Assembly (NCBI RefSeq): GCF_036711975.1
Contig: NC_091966.1
Location: 19,971,501-20,035,500, forward strand
Source of the DNA: Onthophagus taurus
Lineage: Eukaryota > Arthropoda > Insecta > Coleoptera > Scarabaeidae
Length of the DNA stretch: 64,000 bases
Direction of reading: 5' to 3'
Shown here: positions 57,074 to 64,000 of the stretch, in pieces
Layout of the letters: each line of letters begins with the position of its first letter
Numbering within the stretch: position 1 is the stretch's first letter
Notes under the pieces: model-generated
What the model saw: only the letters and a program-made list of their open reading frames with translations
The model's database searches: none
What the model was told of the DNA's origin: nothing
Program-made: the position numbers and the translations under genes

Positions 57074-59430
57074 ATGTGTCATAGAACTGGATCATCACTA
57101 TCAGATGAAATTTTCAACTTACACCAAACCATGAAAAAAGAAGCAAGGGAAGAAAAAATAAAAGATAAAGAAGCAGAAAGTCATATTTTTTGCATGGACC
57201 TGCAATCAGTTCTGTTATCATCACCGAAGTCAAATACTTCATCACTTTACCTCAAACAGAAGATAATGGTACATAACTTCACATTTTTTGACCTAAACAC
57301 TAAAAATGGATATGGCTACTTATGACATGAATCAAATGGGAGTGTCTCGGCAAATGATTATTCTACTATAATCTGCAAATTTTTAATAGATAATGTTTTT
57401 ATGAATATGGAACCAAGACAAAAAGTAATATTGTACAGTGATGGCTGTACAGGGTGGGCAAATTTGGGTGTTATTATAGGCTATCTCAGAAACTATAAGA
57501 GATACGAAAAAAGTAGGTGCCATGTCCCGGTCTCTTTTTTCGAGACTAAGCCAATCCCGCAAACACCAAACCTCTATCTTCTTTTGTTTTTAAGTTATAG
57601 CCAAAAAGTCAAATTTTCGTGATTTTAAAAAATGCTCATATTTCGTTTATTTTTGAAATTAGAGAAATGGGGTTGATACGTTCTTAAGACACTTTTTTAA
57701 GTAGAATATATTGCCGTTGAAAAGTTTTAAATATACTTGATGATTTTTGAGATATAACACAAAGTTGTGTTTTTTTAAATACAAACTATACTTACTTGAT
57801 TATGATGTTAAAGAAAAGAGCATATTTTTAGCTTTCCAATGATGTATCGCACGCATGATGTTTCTGCGGAAAATAAGCGTTAATTTTCAATTCGAAAATA
57901 GTAAGCGCGAATGTTCAAAATTTTGATTATATTTTTATTATGTTATTATTATTTTGATTATATTTATTATTATATAATATATGGTTTTGCACGAATATGA
58001 CAGAATAAAGTTGGTTTTGTACCATTATTCAGGATAAGTTGGTTTTGTACCAACGAATAAAAACTTTGAATAGTTAATTTAAATTTCTCAGCATCTTATC
58101 GCTGACTTTGTTCACCAATAAAAAATGATTAGCATTTAAAGTTTGTTTATTAAAAATACAAGAAATGTATTAATTAATGAATAATTAAATATGGACAACT
58201 TCAGGAACTAAACAGTCATAAACTGTCATCTTCTTCTACTCAACTTACTGGTTGTAAGATTAGAACAGTTCGGTATCAATGAATGAAATCTTCGGTAGTA
58301 TTTTCCCAGTTTTCCCCAAACATAAGATGTAGAAGTTTTTTGATATCAGCAATCTTTTCTTTTGAAATTGGGTGAGATAGAGGAAAATTAGGAATCATAA
58401 ACTGGGAGCGGACTTTCCATTGAAACACCGTTTGAATGGGGATATGAAGACTTATGTATCATCTTCAAAGCGGACTCCAATATATTCTATATTTAATTTT
58501 ATCGTTTTATTTAAAGATAATGCGGAACATCTTAAACGGAAAACTCGTTTCGCAAAATTCATGAATGAAATGACAAGTAAACTCACGTTGCTATAGTAAC
58601 TAAGTAGTATTTAGCGTTTTCCTCGCCTACTATAATTAAAAATTTGATTTTTAATCTTTAATATTTTAAAAATTGAAAAATAACGCTTATTTTCCGCAGA
58701 AACATCATGCGTGCGATACATCATTGGAAAGCTAAAAATATGCTCTTTTCAGTAATATCATAATAAAGTATAGTTTGTATTTAAAAAAATACAACTTTAT
58801 GTTATATCTCAAAAATTTACAGCTATGTTAAAAATTTTTCAACGACAGTATATTCTACTCATAAAAGTGTCTTAAGAATGCATTAACCCCATTTCTCTGA
58901 TTTCAAAAATAAACGAAATATGAGCATTTTTTGAAATCACTAAAATTTGACTTTTTGGCTATAACTTAAAAACAAAAGAAGATAGAGATTTGGTCTTTAC
59001 GGGATTGGATTAGTCTCGGAAAAAGAGACCGGGACATGGCACCTACTTTTTTTGTATCTCTTATAGTTTCTGAGATAGCCTATAATAACACCCAAATTTG
59101 CCCACCCTGTACATCCCAAAATCGTAATTCCACTTTGGCCAACGCATTAATAAACTTATCGATGACTCTGGAGATAACTATTGAACAAAAATACCTCGAA
59201 AAAGGCCATACCCAGATGGAGGCCGATTCGATGCATTCAACGATTGAGAGACGAATGCGGCACACAGACATCAATGTACCAGCCGATTATGTTAACATTT
59301 GTTTGAAAGCTCGAGAAAAACAACCTTATAAAGTTTTTTATTTGGATTATACTTTTTTCAAGGATTTTTCACATGTTAAATTATTTGAAATCTATACGTC
59401 CAGGAAAGCGGGCTGGGGATCCAGTCGTAA
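57074..59430 (+). pseudogene. Transposase of an unnamed family, split by a MITE
   Basis: The coding pieces are 57074-57449 and 59110-59430. The first has FCMDLQSVLLSS, LYLKQKIMVHNFTFFDLNT, one TGA at 57323 probably replacing Trp, then HESNGSVSAND and VILYSDGCT. Across the 1.66-kb insertion the chain continues exactly: SQNRNSTLANALINLS, IEQKYLEKGHTQMEADSMHS, then DYVNICLKAREKQPY and VFYLDYTFFKDFS. Aspartates in MDLQ and YSDGCT and the Glu in QMEADS could form a DDE-like triad (inference). I recall this as a widespread arthropod/cnidarian transposon protein but cannot name its superfamily. A frameshift lies near 59393; a PLE then truncates it. Confidence 0.7.
57450..59109. mobile_element. 1.66-kb element with inverted repeats of about 430 bp
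   Basis: It begins CAGGGTGGGCAAATTTGGG and ends with the complement, flanked by TA (57448-57449, 59110-59111). The two arms (about 57450-57890 and 58675-59109) stay similar along their whole length. The unique centre is about 780 bp and has no open frame. Insertion was inside the codons for DGCT/SQNRN of the transposase around it. Non-autonomous, probably mobilised by a Tc1/mariner-type enzyme (TA target). Confidence 0.92.
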
Positions 59431-59435
59431 CCGAC

Positions 59436-60400
59436 ATACCGAAGAGGACACTTTGAAGAAGAGCCAGTGGAAACCAAAACTATGGCTCCGATATGTGGAT
59501 GACATATTTGTGATATGGCAACATGGTCAAAAACGGCTCCAAGAGTTCTTGGATTACTTGAACTCTCAACATCCTATGATTAAGTTCACCATGGAAACAG
59601 AAACTGCCAAAAAACTACCTTTCCTGGATGTGTTGGTCACCAGGACGACAAATGGAGATATGGAACTTGGTGTATACCGAAAGAATACCCATACCAACAG
59701 GTATTTACAGGCATGTTCACATCATCATCCCCAACAGAAGAGGTCCGTGATCCGTACATTATTTCAGCGAGCAGCGAGACTATGTGAAGGAGAGAACTTG
59801 AAGAAGGAGCAACACTTTCTACGAGGCGTGCTGCAGAAGAATGGATACACTTCGAGGGACATCAACCAGGCCATCAAGCAGCGAAAGCAGAAAGAGGACA
59901 CGGTAAGTACAAAACCACTTGGATTTATCTGTCTTCCCTATGTTTCAGGTGTAACGGAAGGAATTGCTAGGCACCTCAAGAAGAACGACATCGTAGTGCG
60001 GTACGGCACGGTCAGCAAAATTCGGAACACACTCCCGATAGCCAAGGACAAACTAACTCCATTAAAAGGAGCGGGAGTCTATCGACTATCATGTAGCTGT
60101 GGGAAGGTTTATGTTGGCCAAACTGGACGCAACGTCGAGTGCCGCATCAAGGAGCATGAGAGAGATGTAAGACCTCTTCTCGCCTCACACCGGACGCGAC
60201 GCAATTAGTTAGTAATTAGCTTGTAATTAGCGTTAACTGATTATTCATTTTTTTTTCCGACCTTTATATAGTTACCGATTTTTGATCTCGTCACTTCGAA
60301 CCAACATGGCATCCGAAACGTCAAACCTTTTATTAAAAGACGCACGGCAAAACCCGAAAGTTTCTAGTTTTAGTTCTAATTTTAGTTTAATTATTATTAT
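59436..60400 (+). mobile_element. Penelope-like element copy 2
   Basis: Coding to 60208: the RT palm with LRYVDDIFVIWQHG (catalytic pair), KKLPFLDVLVTRT, GVYRKNTHTNRYL, a linker identical in type to copy 1, then GVYRLSCSCGKVYVGQTGRN of the GIY-YIG endonuclease. After RDVRP about 85 residues present in copy 1 are deleted and the frame ends. 60210-60400 is the terminal region, but 19 bases including CTGAAGA of the hammerhead-like core are missing. The 5' truncation point is about 59436, inside the unnamed transposase. Confidence 0.88.
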
Positions 60401-60616
60401 TGTTTTTCAAATTAATTTTTAAATAAAGTTCTATCGCATTTACGCTTATTCACTCGACATTTCAAAATTTTAAATGAAACAATAATAATAATAAGAAAAC
60501 CACTGACATTTAAACGTCAAGAATATTTATGACAAAGATTGCAAAGCCTACTAAGATTTTTTCATTAAAAATTCATTCCAACTTTCAATTAATAACCCTA
60601 CAGCTTAACAGTTACA
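60401..60616. other. Spacer with simple repeats
   Basis: (ATT)n after the PLE, and an (ATTAC)n-like run at 60610-60630 that is the 3' tail of the LINE on the minus strand. Confidence 0.5.
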
Positions 60617-61290
60617 TTACATTACATTGCATTGACTATATATCGGGTAGGCGGACCAACCAACCTTGCACCACGACCCTAAGGATCTATTGTACAATGC
60701 TCTCGGCGAAAGGTCATTCAGATCCGTTGAGGAGATAAACTGCGACCCAAAAATCGAGAATCTGATACGGTTAATGGCAGGGCAGTGGCATAAAACATGC
60801 TCAACCGTCTCTGCTTCCTCCGCACATAGTCGGCATTCAACATCGTCGGCTAAACCCAACAAGTTGAGGTGTGCTTTTAATCGGCAGTGCCCAGTAAAAA
60901 CACCCATTAGAACATTTATACTACTACGGGCAAGTCCTAAAATATTCCCGGGTTTGACAGTGGCGATGTTAATAAACACCTTAGCATGTCTCATTCCAGG
61001 AGAACTGGTCCACACTAGGCGAAGACTCTCTTCAGCCCACAGTCCAATCCTATATTTGGCCATCGCAAATGATACACCAACTGCTAGTTCTAGCCCCACA
61101 AACGCTTCAGCACTGCCATCTCGTGCTAGCTTATCAGCCGCTTCATTGCCAGCAACCCCAGAGTGACCCGGGACCAAGATCAGAGAGACTCTGTTATCAC
61201 AACTCAGTGTATTTAATGTTCTCTTACAATCATTAACCAGAGCCGACACCGTTTTCACGGCTTGCAGCGCCTGGAGAGCGGCTTGTTTTT
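60617..61290 (-). pseudogene. I-clade-like LINE: RNase H and C-terminus
   Basis: The intact 213-residue frame starts in RNase H (KTVSALVNDCKRT, then ILVPGHSGVAGNEAADKLAR with its conserved His and Asp). It continues to the C-terminal region with LMGVFTGHCRLKAHLNLLGL and a C-x2-C-x7-H-x4-C knuckle (CRLCAEEAETVEHVLCHC). Same family as 11721-12735. 5'-truncated at about 61290, with a short repeated ATGTA tail at 60605-60630. Confidence 0.88.
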
Positions 61291-62393
61291 AGAAAATATT
61301 AAATTTTAGAAGAAAATCAGAGAGCCAAAAAAGTTTTACAATAGTTTTATCTATCTAACTGAATTTTTGCAATGTATCTTCATAAAAAATCTAGGCATAA
61401 ATTGAACGGGGATGGTTACGTTTAGTAATTTAAAAGGGTAGGTTGAAAGTACAAATAGCGTCAAAACGTGCCCTATTATGAGTTAAACATATTCCCCAAA
61501 TTTCATTTTCCTAGCGTTTATGGTTTTTGAGAAAAAAAAATTAAACCAAAATTTTCCGCCATTTTTGGGGGGTGTAGCTCCTTAGGGGAGCCAAACTCGC
61601 CCATGGTTTATATATCAAAGTACCCTTAAAATTCACTAAAGAATCACTCCTTGAAGTTTGTTGCAGTCATTCAGATACACTTGTATATTTCAAAATATAG
61701 GTATTCTGTTTTATCTGTTTCTTCGAAAAATAAATATATTTTGTTTGTATCTGTATCTGTTTATTCTAAAAAATTGTAATTTTGCAATGATTTGGTAAAT
61801 AAATACCTTAAAATGTTTAGTGTATTCTTAATAATCCTGTATTTCTTCTTTAAACATGGACATCCAGTATGTCCAATTATATTTGATTTTTTTATGAGTA
61901 AATCTTAAGTCCTTTTTAATTTCAATAAATATTGTTTAATACATAATAACCCATAAATATATAAGATAGAACGCATATTTGATATTCTATAGCAATAGAA
62001 CAATTATATATTTGTAAATTAAATTTTGAAACATTTTTACTCCTCCTCCAAAATTCTTTATTTGTGACTTACAGGTTTTGCAGATTAGGCCGACGATATC
62101 TAAGAAATAAACAAATAATATATTCGATTTTCTTCTATTTTTTTTATTTTATAATACATAATATGTATTTAATTTAATATTTAAAGATTTTTGTTTTAAT
62201 TTAAAAAAAAACACTAATCAATTCTAGGGATATTTTTGTTTTCATTATCATTTCGTTGGTAGTAAAATTGACAACGTTGACAGTTGACAGATCATTTCAC
62301 TGCTGCTAATTTTTATAAAAAAAATCTTCTAAAAACGGAAAAATTTGTTTTAAATACATTTTCTGTTTTTATCGGTGCCGAAAAAAAAGGAAA
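61291..62393. other. Intergenic and 5' flank of the thioesterase gene
   Basis: AT-rich, no open frame of note. The promoter of the thioesterase gene must lie here, but I see no clear TATA box. Confidence 0.5.
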
Positions 62394-63310
<917 letters not shown>

Positions 63311-63628
63311 ATCAAAACTATAATGCAAAAAAATTACCTACACCAAAATAATATTTATTGTAATTGATTTTATGAAAAAAAAACTGATACCTCTTCTAGT
63401 GCTGTAGCAAGGTTTCTTTCCAGTGAAAACCTGAAAGTGAATGAACCAAGAACATTCCTCCTTTTAATAGAAAAAAGAAATTTTCAAAACTATTTTAGAA
63501 ATTTTCAATTACAATGTTTACTTTAACATTATGCATTAAGCCTTTTCTTGTGTTGTGTATTTATTTATTACTTGATAAATAGGTATCTTGAATAAAATAA
63601 AAATCTTAAATAAATAAAAAAAGTGTTT
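63311..63628. other. 3' flank of the thioesterase gene
   Basis: Contains AATAAAATAAAAA near 63592, which may serve as polyadenylation signal for either side. No gene seen. Confidence 0.5.
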
Positions 63629-63847
63629 TTAATTTTTAAAAGTGTCAACTAACGCTTCATTACTTAGTGTTACATTGACCTCAAAATTACAAAATATTAG
63701 ATCTAAAAATCTGTTAAAATTATTGGGAATAAAGTTACACTGTTTCAAATTATAAAAATTGGTAATTTCACATAATTCTCTTTCACATTGGGAGTTAACC
63801 ACTGTTAAATTAGGTGTAATATAAGGCAAATTAAAATTTAGTATCAT
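63629..63847 (-). pseudogene. LINE endonuclease fragment
   Basis: FNLPYITPNL, ELCEITNFYNLKQCN and NRFLDLIFCNFEVNVT match the middle of AP-type endonucleases of jockey-like LINEs (GDFNLP, then L-Q-x-N and R-x-LDLVF). The catalytic D of GDFN is replaced by L-N here. Probably continues beyond the window. Confidence 0.65.
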
Positions 63848-64000
63848 AACATTGGCTTGAAATATAAGTTATGTGTCACCATATCTAACAAGGGAAGATC
63901 AGCACTGTCCCTCACCGATTTTGTTGAAATTTGTTTATCACAGTTTATCCAATTATTCTTAAGGAAAGGGGTTATCTATCATATCCCGTAACTTTGCAGG

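Overview
The window is insect nuclear DNA: AT-rich, intron-bearing, with two insect-type (7tm_6) odorant receptor genes, two intronless heat-inducible Hsp70 genes, and one ordinary housekeeping gene (acyl-protein thioesterase). A beetle is my best guess from the overall look of Hsp70 and the transposon mix, but that is inference. Only five genes look intact: the odorant receptors (exons 6217-15018 and 22310-24090), the divergent Hsp70 pair (44829-46763 on minus, 50609-52543 on plus) and the thioesterase (62394-63310). Almost everything else is transposable-element debris, much of it nested.

Layout. 0.8-5.7 kb holds a Transib/RAG1-like transposase remnant, pieces of Gypsy pol, and a hAT relic split by a 5'-truncated Penelope-like element (PLE). 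6-15 kb is odorant receptor 1. Its second intron has grown to about 7.5 kb and holds a LINE, itself split by a piggyBac element at a TTAA site, plus an I-clade LINE piece and a mariner-like tail. 15.5-21.7 kb is a graveyard of Gypsy, LINE and Tc1 pieces. 22.1-24.1 kb is odorant receptor 2, a tandem duplicate with identical exon lengths. 24.58-26.49 kb is a complete-ended hAT element with a perfect 8-bp target duplication. A Gypsy fragment and a 183-bp satellite follow, up to 28.3 kb.

28.5-40.7 kb is a 5.2-kb segment present twice in direct orientation (units A and B). The 1.75-kb spacer between them is built of direct and inverted repeats. Each unit carries an inverted-repeat transposon (here called element X), which in turn carries an I-clade LINE insertion and smaller nested elements. 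A third copy of element X near 55 kb preserves the empty site of that LINE. 40.9-43.9 kb holds a THAP-domain gene remnant, a palindrome and a pogo-like element rich in TTTGACC motifs.

44.6-52.7 kb is the Hsp70 inverted repeat, with heat-shock elements and TATA boxes in front of each gene and a decayed PLE between them. A nearly intact Tigger element, element X copy 3 and a tiny Hsp70 3' fragment follow. Next is a transposase of a family I cannot name, split by a 1.66-kb element with inverted repeats of about 430 bp. A second PLE copy fuses with that debris into a 390-codon chimeric frame. The window closes with LINE pieces around the thioesterase gene.
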